A DNA stretch of 64,000 bases, taken from positions 1-64,000 of IMG/VR virus record IMGVR_UViG_3300032083_002558, one strand, 5' to 3'. Below, piece by piece: positions 49,555-61,000 of this stretch; the first letter of the stretch is position 1; every line of letters begins with the position of its first letter. The translations under genes and the position numbers were made by a program. The notes under the pieces were generated by a model that was given only the letters and a program-made list of their open reading frames with translations, did no database searches and was not told where the DNA came from. Origin of the DNA: a virus.

Positions 49555-52500
49555 TTAACCATAAATTATTTTATTATTATTATCTATTGTTGGATTACCA
49601 CTACCAACTTTTAACTCATTTTCACCACCAGTTACTTTTACTCTGTAGAATGAAGCTGTAGAATAATCTTCATATTGTACATTTAATTGACCTGGATTTT
49701 TATTTTTTGTTCCATTATTCATATTAGTTATATAATGGTCTACATATCGACTTACATGATTTCTTGGAAAAATAATATTCCCATCAGAACCAGTAGAAAA
49801 ATATCTCGTTTTACCCATCATTCTTCCAGTTACAATTCCTGCACCTGTTGCAAACTTTTTACTATCATAAGTCACTGAACCATTCACATTATCCGTTAAA
49901 TATAATCTGTTATAAAATCTTGATGAATTACCAAAGTCACTTGCTTTTCCAAATGAGGCTGAATAATACTCAGTATCCCCAACAGCATGAAATATAACTC
50001 TCGTATCAATATGATAAGTATTAAATGTTGCTTCTGAACCACTTTCAAAATAATTTATAAATTGAACATCAGCTGAACTTGTTCCCCAATTTTTATGAAT
50101 ATCTACAAAAGATTCATTTGCTGTTGAAGCGTAATCAATTGTTCCATCTTTTGAAGTTGGAACTGATGAATCCGTTAATGATGGTGTTGTTGTTATTGAA
50201 CCTGATTTTGGTCTTTCATAAGTTGTTGTGTTTGTAACATTAGCACTTATAGAACCACTTTTTGGTTGTTCATATGTTGATGTATTTGTAACATTAACAC
50301 TAGCTGAACCTGATTTTGGTCTTATGTATTCTGATGTTGGGGAACTAACTACTGGATTAACACTACCACTACGAGTATTTGGATTTGCTTCAACACTATG
50401 TTCTTCATTTTCATACTTTTGTTTTTCTAAAATAGTTGGTTTTATCTCAACACCAAAGTTAGAATTTTTATCACTAAATGTTGAACGAGCTGGAACTACT
50501 GTCTTTATTCCTTCCACAATAGAAGAATTAAACATATTCTCATGAGCTCTTATAAATTTATTTGTATCAACAGATATTGGATGTGCTTCAAAAAATTCAT
50601 CTCTAAATGTATCAAACTCATTATATGAATGAGAGTAATAGTTTCTTGGATTTCCATATAGAGTTTCTAAATTAAATCCACTTAAATTATCTATAATAAA
50701 ATTGTCAACAAATGTTTGTGGTGAACGATATAATTCTAATTTTTCAGATGTTTTAAATAATGGTTTACTATTTTCTCGTGTTAATAGTTTTACAGCTGAT
50801 TGGATAGGACTTAAATCTCCAACAACATTTCTTTTAGGATTTATTAAAATATTATTGTCATTTGCTTTAGAAACATTATCTTGTAAAGTTAATTTTGTAA
50901 CTTCGATTAAATCAAATCCATATACACTTCCCGTATTAAATGTACTTCCAGCTTTTGTAAAAGTATAATCTAAATAAGTAGTTGTCGGTGCTGCATCTAC
51001 AATATTCATTGTTTGTGTTGAACTTGATATTGAAGCACTTGTATAATTTTCATTTAATTTAAAATGATAAACTAAATCATTTTTATGTGAATTAATTGTA
51101 TTACCAACAGTAGAAAATTTATTAAGTGTATGTTGTCTAAATTTAGATGTACTTAATGCTGTAGACCACCCTCTTATTTCTGATAGTGAACCACTAAATA
51201 TCTCACCAACAAATAAATTAGATGATGATAATGCATGTTTTGAACCACTTGACATCCAATTTTTATTAGCCAAAGCGTTTTTATCACCCGCCGTTCCACT
51301 GCCTGATAATGACATTGTTACATAGTTATAAGTTTTTATTTTTTTACCTTCTTGAAGTGAACTATGTAATCTATATTCATTTGTAATATTAGTTGAAGTA
51401 CTACTTGTCATTCTTTGTAACATTACATTCCACAATTGACCATCTGACATATTTGAATAGTTAGTTGACATTGATACTGCGTTTGATGCTATAGCGAGAG
51501 AACCTGTAAGAGAATTACTTAATCTAAATTCAAATGATGAACTAACTCCATCAGAACTTGGGATTAATCTTAAATCCCATAATGTTTGAGCACCACTACC
51601 ACTTGATTTTAGAATTGTTTGTGTATTGGTAGTATTATTGTGTTTATAAATAAATTCAAATGTATTTATATTCGCACTATCCATCCACCAATCTAAATTT
51701 AAAATTCTTTTGTTAACTGAAGAAAAGTTATAATTAAAAAGTTTTTCTTTTTTTGAAGTAAAGGAAAAACTTCCAGTTGAAGTATCTAAAGATAAATCAA
51801 TACCACTACCCGATGGTGGAGTATTTACAAAAATTCTTGGGTTTGACTCCTCCGTTGAACCACCAAATTCTTGAAATTCTAAAACATCAGGTGGATAACC
51901 ATAAGTGTTCAACAATGCTCTTACTGAATTTTTTGTTCCTTTTGATTTGTATATGTATAATAAATTATTTAGAGTTTTTCTCCAAGTTTGATTTTTAATA
52001 TCATCAATTGAAGTTACACCAGTTAAATATTGTCCCAATGTATCTGTTAAATTACCACTAAATGGATTTATAGCTTCCCAACCCATATTGGATAATAACA
52101 TTGGTAATGTGTTATCAGGTGGTGAATTTGTTTTCTTATATCCTCTTTTGTGGATTGTTCCCATTGAATCAATGTGATTTCTAATTAAATCATATTGTTC
52201 ACCTTGTAGTGCAAGAAAATCTTTCATATCATTATATTCAGAACTATTTTGTATATAAAGAGGTAAATTGTTTTCAAATGAATGGATATTATCAATATCA
52301 AAATTTTCTGCTTTTGTTAATAATGCATTATACCAAGTGGTAAAATCATTTGAAGTTGTTTTATACACAGTATCAAATGGTAAAACATTATTTGGATTGT
52401 TTAAAGTTACATTTACATTAGTTATAAAAGATGATGTTGTTTTTCCACTACCAACATTAGCCCATCTTACAAAAAATGGGTCACCAGCTGGCATACACGA

Positions 52501-54378
52501 GCCGGTAAATCGAATACCAGATTGTGTTATGACTGTTGTAGGATATTTACCAGTTGAATCTTTTATCGGATTAGAACCTGTTTTTGGATTGTTACTTAAA
52601 ATTGTATAGTGTGTTGAACCGTTAGCAAAATTTGTTATTTTTCCAATATCAAAATCAATAGGAACACCATCACCATTGGCTACATTGGTTGGTGCCCAAT
52701 ATGACATTGATGCTTCATAAATAAATCTTCTATATTCACTTCCAGTTATAGCTGGATTTTGTATAAGTTTTTGGTGAAGAGAATCGTTAGGTAATTGAAC
52801 AGGTAATCCATTGTGGGTCATATTGCTTTGAACATTATCCCATCTTAAACCAGGACCACCAAATTCACCACCCTTTGAGCTAGTAATAAATTCATCACCT
52901 TTTAATAAAAATGATAAATAAATAGAACCACTATAATTAAACAATGGTTTGTTTTGAATTAAATTTTTACCATTAAATACATCTACTCTTGTGTCATCAC
53001 CCATATTCGTTGTTGTGTGTTTATACACAACATCAAAACCATCAAATGCATTTAATTGTGTACCTTCATCACTTAGTAAGTTAACTGGTGTTGAATCAGT
53101 ATAATTTTTACCCAAACCAGGAGCTGAAGCAGTTGATTCACTCTGCCCATCATAATATAAAAATCTTTCATAAGGTGTAAACCCTTTTATTTCATCATTT
53201 ATTTTTTTAAATAAATCTGTTCTTTTCTGAACTAAGAAAGTTGAGTCACCAACTATAGCTCCCCCATTAGCTGACAATGAACTTGATATATCTGAATAAT
53301 ATCCTTGAATGGTTTCTACTTTTGTTTTAAAATTTTCTAATTTCTTTTTAGCCGAACCAAAGAATGTGTGATTTTCAAAAAACCTAAAGTCTGTATTTAG
53401 ATTTGGATAATTGTATCCACTAGATGATATTAAAGTTTCAATAACACCACTATCAATAGAACCAGTTAAATCATTATAATTTTGAAATTCTACATCATTA
53501 CCATCAGGATTAATCCAATTCTCTTGTGCGTCTGATTCTAATCCATCGCCGAAGAAAACATCAGGTACTTCAGAAAAATAAAATATGTCTTGAGTTTGTG
53601 TGGTTAAAACTTCCCTCTCAATAGTGACTGGTGATGTAGTTGAAATTGTAGTTGGTATTGCATTATAAAGTTTTAATATTAAGGATTGATTATCTTTACC
53701 ATCCGTCAATGCATCAAATTGATAATTCATTATTGGAATGTGGTCACCAGTTCCAATATTTAATACATGTTTGAATTGGTAAACACCCGTATTGTCAGTA
53801 AATTCATTTATTAATGAATCAATAAGTGGTGTTTGTAGATTCGGGCCCGCAAGTGGTGAGTCATTTGTAATAGAGGTATCTAATACTTTTAATCTAACTT
53901 CTTTTCTTGAAGTTGAAATTTGTTTAATTACAAATGGTAATAGATATTCTTCTTGTTTTAAAAAATCAATTTGGATTCTATAATTACCTTGTGGTAATTC
54001 AAATTTGTTAAATATTTCATTTGGTTTTAAATAAACAGTTTCATCAGGATTTTTATATATTTTGAAATCATTTTGATATGGATTACTTGTGTTATTACCT
54101 GGATAATAATCACCAATAACAATTGTATCAATTAAATTTTCTTGATTATCTGTAAATGGTGATATGTTTACTTCATATGCTGAAGTTTTTAATGTAGCAA
54201 AGAAAATAGCTTTTCCATCTATACCATTATCACTATTTGGTAAATCAACAATAGTGTTAATAGCCTCTGTTGGGTAAACAGTTAGTCTAATGTAATGTTC
54301 TTCAGTAAGAAATGCATCATCTTGAGTAACAACCAATTCTTTATCTTGTTGATTAAATTCAAATTCAAAATCTGGCAT
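49555..54378 (-). CDS. Large tail/baseplate structural protein with LamG-like domain
   Basis: 1607 residues. N-terminal 170 residues are beta-rich ('FNQQDKELVVTQDDAFLTEE', 'PQGNYRIQIDFLKQEEYLLP'). Residues near 930-1120 resemble a LamG/concanavalin-like domain ('NTFEFIYKHNNTTNTQTILK', 'SGSLSEIRGWSTALSTSKFR'). Near 1390-1450 there are three copies of a T-Y-E-x-P-K-S-G-S unit with intervening 'SVNVTNT' strands. The C-terminal part is beta-rich with Tyr and Asn. Likely part of the baseplate or tail fibre network; sugar binding by the LamG part is inference. Start ATG overlaps the stop of the upstream gene by one base. Confidence 0.7.
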   Translation of the reverse strand: MPDFEFEFNQQDKELVVTQDDAFLTEEHYIRLTVYPTEAINTIVDLPNSDNGIDGKAIFFATLKTSAYEVNISPFTDNQENLIDTIVIGDYYPGNNTSNPYQNDFKIYKNPDETVYLKPNEIFNKFELPQGNYRIQIDFLKQEEYLLPFVIKQISTSRKEVRLKVLDTSITNDSPLAGPNLQTPLIDSLINEFTDNTGVYQFKHVLNIGTGDHIPIMNYQFDALTDGKDNQSLILKLYNAIPTTISTTSPVTIEREVLTTQTQDIFYFSEVPDVFFGDGLESDAQENWINPDGNDVEFQNYNDLTGSIDSGVIETLISSSGYNYPNLNTDFRFFENHTFFGSAKKKLENFKTKVETIQGYYSDISSSLSANGGAIVGDSTFLVQKRTDLFKKINDEIKGFTPYERFLYYDGQSESTASAPGLGKNYTDSTPVNLLSDEGTQLNAFDGFDVVYKHTTTNMGDDTRVDVFNGKNLIQNKPLFNYSGSIYLSFLLKGDEFITSSKGGEFGGPGLRWDNVQSNMTHNGLPVQLPNDSLHQKLIQNPAITGSEYRRFIYEASMSYWAPTNVANGDGVPIDFDIGKITNFANGSTHYTILSNNPKTGSNPIKDSTGKYPTTVITQSGIRFTGSCMPAGDPFFVRWANVGSGKTTSSFITNVNVTLNNPNNVLPFDTVYKTTSNDFTTWYNALLTKAENFDIDNIHSFENNLPLYIQNSSEYNDMKDFLALQGEQYDLIRNHIDSMGTIHKRGYKKTNSPPDNTLPMLLSNMGWEAINPFSGNLTDTLGQYLTGVTSIDDIKNQTWRKTLNNLLYIYKSKGTKNSVRALLNTYGYPPDVLEFQEFGGSTEESNPRIFVNTPPSGSGIDLSLDTSTGSFSFTSKKEKLFNYNFSSVNKRILNLDWWMDSANINTFEFIYKHNNTTNTQTILKSSGSGAQTLWDLRLIPSSDGVSSSFEFRLSNSLTGSLAIASNAVSMSTNYSNMSDGQLWNVMLQRMTSSTSTNITNEYRLHSSLQEGKKIKTYNYVTMSLSGSGTAGDKNALANKNWMSSGSKHALSSSNLFVGEIFSGSLSEIRGWSTALSTSKFRQHTLNKFSTVGNTINSHKNDLVYHFKLNENYTSASISSSTQTMNIVDAAPTTTYLDYTFTKAGSTFNTGSVYGFDLIEVTKLTLQDNVSKANDNNILINPKRNVVGDLSPIQSAVKLLTRENSKPLFKTSEKLELYRSPQTFVDNFIIDNLSGFNLETLYGNPRNYYSHSYNEFDTFRDEFFEAHPISVDTNKFIRAHENMFNSSIVEGIKTVVPARSTFSDKNSNFGVEIKPTILEKQKYENEEHSVEANPNTRSGSVNPVVSSPTSEYIRPKSGSASVNVTNTSTYEQPKSGSISANVTNTTTYERPKSGSITTTPSLTDSSVPTSKDGTIDYASTANESFVDIHKNWGTSSADVQFINYFESGSEATFNTYHIDTRVIFHAVGDTEYYSASFGKASDFGNSSRFYNRLYLTDNVNGSVTYDSKKFATGAGIVTGRMMGKTRYFSTGSDGNIIFPRNHVSRYVDHYITNMNNGTKNKNPGQLNVQYEDYSTASFYRVKVTGGENELKVGSGNPTIDNNNKIIYG

Positions 54379-57300
54379 TACAATGCTCCATTTTTATTTC
54401 CAGTTTTCTTTGGAAGTTTTATTTGTGAATTTTTTATCATACTTCTATTTTTTTGATTCTTTTTAATTCTATAATCTCCAATTAATAAACCTTTATTTAT
54501 CTCACCACTAGAATCATCGATAGATTTTCCAGTTAACTCACCAGTATTTAATTCTAATTTACAACTTTGTTTTAAATCATTGTCCTGATTATCACTTATA
54601 AATATCTGTCCGATTGAACTTTCCAACGGAAAAGTTGTTTCGTCTGTATCTCCATTCCATATTTGTGAATTATATGATTCAAGTAGATACATAGGGTCAT
54701 CAAAATATTGTGTATTTTTAAAATTCTCTATATTTAGTAATTGAGCCTCAATATTTATTTCCTCTACAACTACTAAACTTTTTATTTTAAATGTAGTTTT
54801 TGATACACTATCTGATATTATTACCAATTTAGCAGGGAATATTACCTCATTATCAAAATCATCCACACCATCTTTTGCAATAAATTCAATTGTTTGAATA
54901 TTATCAGATGGATATAACTCAGTTGAGTTATCATTATACCAGGGAGCGACAACACCATCGGCACCCATTAATGTAAGACGACAACTATTGAAAGTCCCTC
55001 CACTATCATTAAAACCTAAATCCTCATCATAACCATCAGCTCCATTTTCAAGTTTATATTCAATTTTATATGTTTTGTTAGGTTGAATTAGAGCTTCTTT
55101 AGAACTTAATCTTAAAGTTGTGTAACAATTTCTTGTTTTTATAAAACTTACACTTCCACCATCTTCAGAATTTACCACCATAAAATCATTAGGGTCTGGT
55201 TCACCATCGTGTTGACAATTTTGATGACCTTCATTGTACACATCCCAATTTGTAATAGAATCCGTATATGTCATTTCTGCATCTTCAGTCCAATATATTT
55301 CTGTGTATTCATCTTGGTCAAAATAATTATTATCTAAGTCAACTGACTCTTGTATTAAAAATGTTTCACTTGAAAATAATCCCATATAATTAAGAAATGG
55401 ATATGGATATAATAAGTTTTCTTTTGGTGTAATACAATTAAATCCAGAATAATATGAACCACCAGCACCCCATTGAATTTCTTCATTGAATACAGGTACT
55501 ACTTGAGTTACATCATTTACAAGATGTTTAAAATAATAATTACATGTATTTTGTGGTGTTATTTCAGTATAATCATTTAACCCTAAATCTTGGTATGTAT
55601 TTCTATCACTTTCTTGTTCAGTAGCTACTGTACCATCGTCATTGAACTCAAGCCCCCAATAAGTAGCAGGACTATCACCCCCAGCTTCATTCCAGGGTAA
55701 TGCCCCTCCTAATTCACCAGCCCAATAATGAACCCACCAATAGTCTGAATCAAAGTTATTTTGTTGGTGTCTTAAATAAATTTGACCAAGTAATTGTTCT
55801 TCATCACCTGAAGCTTCATCAAATGCTTGAATTTGATTCGTATATGCAGTTATTTGATTTCCTATGTCGGGTCTTCCATATTCATTCATCCAAATCTCAA
55901 CATCAGTATCATTTAAAAAATTATCACCACTAACATTAAATTGGTCAAAGTATATAGGAAAAGGTAAGTTTTTTAAATAATCTTCTTCTAAATAAGTTGG
56001 GTTTGGATATGGAACAATTAAATTTTCTTCTGATAATCCTAGCAATTTATTCATATTATAACTACCAGTGTTAAAATATCTTACTTGTTCTAAATCCATT
56101 TGTTCTATGTTTTGACCAAGTTCATCATTTTCTTTAGCGTTTTGTAAAAGCCTTTCATCAATAATATCCGCATCACCTATTTTACCTCCACCCAATATAT
56201 CATCAATTGATTTTAAATATTTTGAATCCTTACTTACACCACCAATCACAGGTGTAGTATAAGGCCAAGGCAATGTTCTATAATCTTTTGCACCCAATTC
56301 ACCAAAGTCTTCAAATTCACTTATCGGTATATCTAAATAAATTCTTGATGTTAATAATTTATATCTTAATGGTTCAATTTTATTAAATGGTGGAATTTGA
56401 GAATTTAAATAACTATTATCCCAACTATCATTTTTATATGGTATATAATTAAAAACAAATATTTTTATTTTTTTAATACCAGGTGTGGTATAATTATGGT
56501 TAAAAGTTTCTGAATAATCTTTAAAAATAAATGTATTGTTATCTTGAGCTGCTGTGATTTCATTAATATCAGTAGGTTTTTTATCAAATACATTTTGAAC
56601 TGATGTAAATTCATCATCTATATCATTCCAATGAACAACACAAACTTTATAATGTGGTGATATGTTTTCTGCAAAACCTTTTTCTATAAAAACACTATTG
56701 TCTTCTGCGGCTTGTTTATATTCTGCAACATCAACTCTTAAATTAACAAATGTCGGTGATGAACAAATTTGTCTATCTAAATCATTAGTTTTAAATCCTT
56801 GTAAGTTTTTATCCAATCTGTTATTGATTGTAACTTGTGAAAATGGTGTGAAGTTTTTTCTCCAAAGATAATTATTAGAAATTGCAGATGTAAAAGGTTC
56901 TTGAAAAATATTAACAGACATGAAATCTACATCAAAATTATTTTCTTTAATTGGATTTCTACCTTGCATTTTGCCGATAATTTCCTGGTCTAAATTATTA
57001 AAGTCATCAGCTGCTACACCTTGTGAAACTGTAACAGTAACTGAAAGATTTGATATATACCAAGCAGGTTTATCACATTCATCATTTGATTTGTCTGGAT
57101 GGCCTTCTCTTACAAAAAGTGATGTGTCGTCAGAATTAACTACAATTGGTTCTCCTGACAACTCACCAGGTGAAGCTGGAGATGTTGATGTATTTATAAA
57201 ATCTCTTGGACGTAGTTTTAAAACATAAAATCTTCTTCTTCTACTACGACCACTTTTATTTGATTTTAACCATGTGACGATTTGTATATAATTTTCTTCA

Positions 57301-58043
57301 GAACCAGTTTTTCCATCTTCTTGAAAAATACTTGTTAGTCTCTCTTCAGGAATTAGAATATCATCCTTCGGTTGAAAAGCACTGAAAGTATTTGTAGCTA
57401 TTGAAGTATCCCAATTATCAACAGATGATGAAATAAAATTATCTAAACCTACTTTTAATCCTATTTCTGAATCATCTAAATAATCACCACTTTGTATTTG
57501 TAAATTTTCTGTTATATCTGGTGAAAGATTTTTAACAATATATTTGTCTCGTAAAAAATCAAATTTAGGATGGTCATTATTAGATATATTACCTGGTTGA
57601 AGTCTAAACCAACGCGCTGTTTCAATACCATCATCAGTTTCTGAACTTCCTTCACCACCACCAATAAAAAAATCTTCAATAGTTCTATATGCTCTTATAT
57701 CATTATTATTATCAAAACAATCAAAAGTTTTTCTATCACAAATAAAACCACGAAAATCACAATCTATGTGTTCATCACTAGTACTATTTTCTCTTACTTG
57801 TAAATCATTTATTTTTATTCCACTTACTCCAACATTTCTTAATTGATTTTGTACAATATAGTCTCTTGTGGAATCCGCAGTAACACTTGAGTGTAAACTT
57901 TTATCTGAATATTTATCAATTGGTTTTAAAACACTATCTGATTCTTCAATAGGTTGAAAAGTATCCATATCATCATTATCATAATAATACTGACCATATG
58001 AATATGGTGTTGGTTTATTTTTAAATTGTTGTATTTTGGCCAT
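54378..58043 (-). CDS. Large tail protein, paralogue of the next gene
   Basis: 1221 residues. Ends 'NKGLLIGDYRIKKNQKNRSM' ... 'GNKNGAL', matching in outline 'NKGFVISDYKPKSDIETLEN' ... 'KSNGAF' of the gene upstream. It also shares the 'LPFPIYFDQFNV ... GRPDI' block with it ('LPFPRYFQEFDI ... GRPDI'). Beta-rich, with many Asp and Asn and repeated 'YLKSIDDILGG' type segments. The start is one base from the upstream stop. Role probably in the baseplate or a long tail structure (inference). No enzyme motif seen. Confidence 0.68.
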   Translation of the reverse strand: MAKIQQFKNKPTPYSYGQYYYDNDDMDTFQPIEESDSVLKPIDKYSDKSLHSSVTADSTRDYIVQNQLRNVGVSGIKINDLQVRENSTSDEHIDCDFRGFICDRKTFDCFDNNNDIRAYRTIEDFFIGGGEGSSETDDGIETARWFRLQPGNISNNDHPKFDFLRDKYIVKNLSPDITENLQIQSGDYLDDSEIGLKVGLDNFISSSVDNWDTSIATNTFSAFQPKDDILIPEERLTSIFQEDGKTGSEENYIQIVTWLKSNKSGRSRRRRFYVLKLRPRDFINTSTSPASPGELSGEPIVVNSDDTSLFVREGHPDKSNDECDKPAWYISNLSVTVTVSQGVAADDFNNLDQEIIGKMQGRNPIKENNFDVDFMSVNIFQEPFTSAISNNYLWRKNFTPFSQVTINNRLDKNLQGFKTNDLDRQICSSPTFVNLRVDVAEYKQAAEDNSVFIEKGFAENISPHYKVCVVHWNDIDDEFTSVQNVFDKKPTDINEITAAQDNNTFIFKDYSETFNHNYTTPGIKKIKIFVFNYIPYKNDSWDNSYLNSQIPPFNKIEPLRYKLLTSRIYLDIPISEFEDFGELGAKDYRTLPWPYTTPVIGGVSKDSKYLKSIDDILGGGKIGDADIIDERLLQNAKENDELGQNIEQMDLEQVRYFNTGSYNMNKLLGLSEENLIVPYPNPTYLEEDYLKNLPFPIYFDQFNVSGDNFLNDTDVEIWMNEYGRPDIGNQITAYTNQIQAFDEASGDEEQLLGQIYLRHQQNNFDSDYWWVHYWAGELGGALPWNEAGGDSPATYWGLEFNDDGTVATEQESDRNTYQDLGLNDYTEITPQNTCNYYFKHLVNDVTQVVPVFNEEIQWGAGGSYYSGFNCITPKENLLYPYPFLNYMGLFSSETFLIQESVDLDNNYFDQDEYTEIYWTEDAEMTYTDSITNWDVYNEGHQNCQHDGEPDPNDFMVVNSEDGGSVSFIKTRNCYTTLRLSSKEALIQPNKTYKIEYKLENGADGYDEDLGFNDSGGTFNSCRLTLMGADGVVAPWYNDNSTELYPSDNIQTIEFIAKDGVDDFDNEVIFPAKLVIISDSVSKTTFKIKSLVVVEEINIEAQLLNIENFKNTQYFDDPMYLLESYNSQIWNGDTDETTFPLESSIGQIFISDNQDNDLKQSCKLELNTGELTGKSIDDSSGEINKGLLIGDYRIKKNQKNRSMIKNSQIKLPKKTGNKNGAL

Positions 58044-61000
58044 TAAAACGCCCCATTAGACTTTTTATGTTTCATTACAATCATATTTTTTATTTTTTTA
58101 TTTTCCAATGTTTCAATATCAGACTTTGGTTTATAATCAGATATAACAAATCCTTTATTATTTTCTCCACTACCATCATTTAAAACATTTGTATCAATCA
58201 TATCTACTGATAAATTTGTTAATAAGTTTTGATTTTTTTCATACTCATCAGTTATATTTCCTTCTAATGAAAATGGAATGTTGTCATTTGGAAAATCATC
58301 TTCAATGAATTTTCCATCTAGTCCATATCTTGGTAATACAGGATAGTAATAATTATTTAACCACTCTTGTTGTGAATAAGTATCCACTACCATAGCAAAA
58401 CTAACAATATTAAAACTCATAAATGGTCCAGTATAAATTACGTTGAAATCAAATTCGTCATAATTCATTGGTCCTTCTAACATAATTCCCTCACCTTTAT
58501 CAAATCCTGTACATCCAAGTAATGGGTGACAAAACTCAACCGTGCCTGGTATAAATGTCATAAGATTATAATTTGTATTAGGGTATATTTTATCTATGTT
58601 GTTACAAAATGTTCCTTCTTCAGTACTATAACTACCTGGACAATTAAAACCTTCACCAGCAGCTTCAGCATATGCTTCAGCCCCATTTACATATTTACTT
58701 TGACAATTTTCATCACCTTGTGCACATACCAATTGACCTATCACATCACCCGAAAAATATTCAGGTGATAATATTTCTTCAAATTCATAAAATGGTTTTG
58801 GGTCTATTATTGGAGATGAATTAATATTAATACCCTCTCTATTATAAATAGAGTAATCTTCAGGAATAATGTTTTTCCAATATCTTGAATTATCGGGTGT
58901 TCCAATTTGTTCTAAATCTTCTTCTTCAAATCCAAGCAATTCCCATATGGATTTTGGTGTATCATAATATTTTATACTTGTAATATCTAAATCACCAATA
59001 GATTTACCAAGTTGTTCTTTAAGTGAACTAAATTGTTTTCCAGTATATTGTTCCGTTTGTCTTTCTATAGTTGGATTTATATAAACTTCAGGTGGATTAT
59101 AAGTATCACTTTCACTTATTGTGGGTAAATTTACATTCCTCTCTTCATCAATATCAGTCACTATACAATCAAATGTTTCCCATTCACCCCCATCATCATC
59201 AATAGCTGTACCAACTGCTTGTGTTACTGCATAATCACCACCATTGAAATCACCATCACCTCCAAAAACTGTAGCACAAGCATAAGTACTAATAGCAAGT
59301 TCAAGTAATGGTTGGTCAAAAAGTTCATAGTTAAGTGGCATAGAATTATAATCATCAAATGGTTTAACCAATGTAACATTAAAACCCATTCCTATATTCT
59401 TAATACCAACAATTCCAATTTGAGCTCTTTCTTCTGACATGTTGTGTAATACAACTTCTGCTATATCAGGCCTTCCTTCAAAAACCCATCTATTATATGT
59501 TTCAACAGTTAATTCATTTTCATCAAGTATATCAAATTCTTGAAAGTATCTTGGAAATGGTAAAGTGGCTAAATATTCATCCGATGTATTTTCAGTTATT
59601 TCAAGTGGTGTTTGATAATAATTTAAAATATCAAATGCGCCACTGTCATTATATGAATCATCCATTTTTTGAAAAGCTAACTCTGTTTGTAATCTATCTG
59701 ATATACGTTTATAATTAACATCCACTAATGAAGTATTTGATAAATCTTCTAAAGAATAAAACCTAATATTTTTAACTGCTAAAAATGTAAAATCTCCATC
59801 AATATCATCATTAACATTTTTAAAATCAATAGCTCTTATTTTAATATCACCATCTTCAGTTGTAAATTGTGCTGAAACTCTTTTATGAAAATTACCATCA
59901 TTATCAATACCCAAATCTTCAATTATTGCAGAGACTTCACGATGCTCATTAGTACTATTCCAAAATGTTATATCCAATGAATCAATTGTTCCATCATGTT
60001 TTAAATCAAATGATTCCACATATGTAACACCAGGAATTACAGGAACATTATTACTCATAAGAAATTCTGTGTTTGTATTACCTGTTAATTCATTTACTCT
60101 AAGAGTTTTATACCAACCATCTTCACCACCTAATTCCACTTCTATAGCTGGTGTAGTAAAATTAGCTCCATCTGTACCGTTGTACCCGTGAAAATCTTTT
60201 GTGAGTAATTCACTTTCTACTAATAAATTATTAAATGTAGTTGTATCAATAATACCAAGATTTCTTTTTAAAGATTTATAATAAATACTTTGTTCTGAAT
60301 ATCCACCTATAAGTGGTAAAGTATTTTTATATGGAATAAATGAAAAACCATCAGTTCCAAAATATGTAAAGTCTTCATCTAACCCCTCATTAATGTTAAT
60401 TTTTATCCTAAATTTTTTATTATAACCAACACCTAAATTACCATTATACTCTCTATCACCAGGATTTAGTGAGTATGAGTATTCCTCAGCTACTGTTATA
60501 AACATAGTTCCTTGTACTTCATATGTTCCAGATTTTTCATAAGTATGATAAACAGCTACATCTGTTCCTATGTTTTTTGGTTCAGTTGTAAATTCAATTG
60601 GTGAACCATCACCCCAATCCACATCAGAGATATAAAATTGTTTAAATTCAAATTCCTCTAAAAGTATTTCTCTATTTGGTGATAATGTATTGTCATATGG
60701 AAATCTTGGATAAAAATAAAATTGTACTTCCAATGGCGCAGTTGTATCGTTAAATTCTTCTATTACTTTATCAGGATTAGTAGTTGGTTTAAATCTATCA
60801 TAATATTCTGTTAAACTTACTAATCCATAATCATTTGTTCCTTTTTTCTTTCTCACGTCAACATCTGGATGAAAATCATAAGCTTCTTTAAATTCAACAT
60901 TATCTATTAAAATCACAGAAGCATTATCTTCTAAATAAGATAAATCATCATTTGTTTCAGTATACAAATCTCCTTCAAATTTTGCATAATCTAAAGGTGT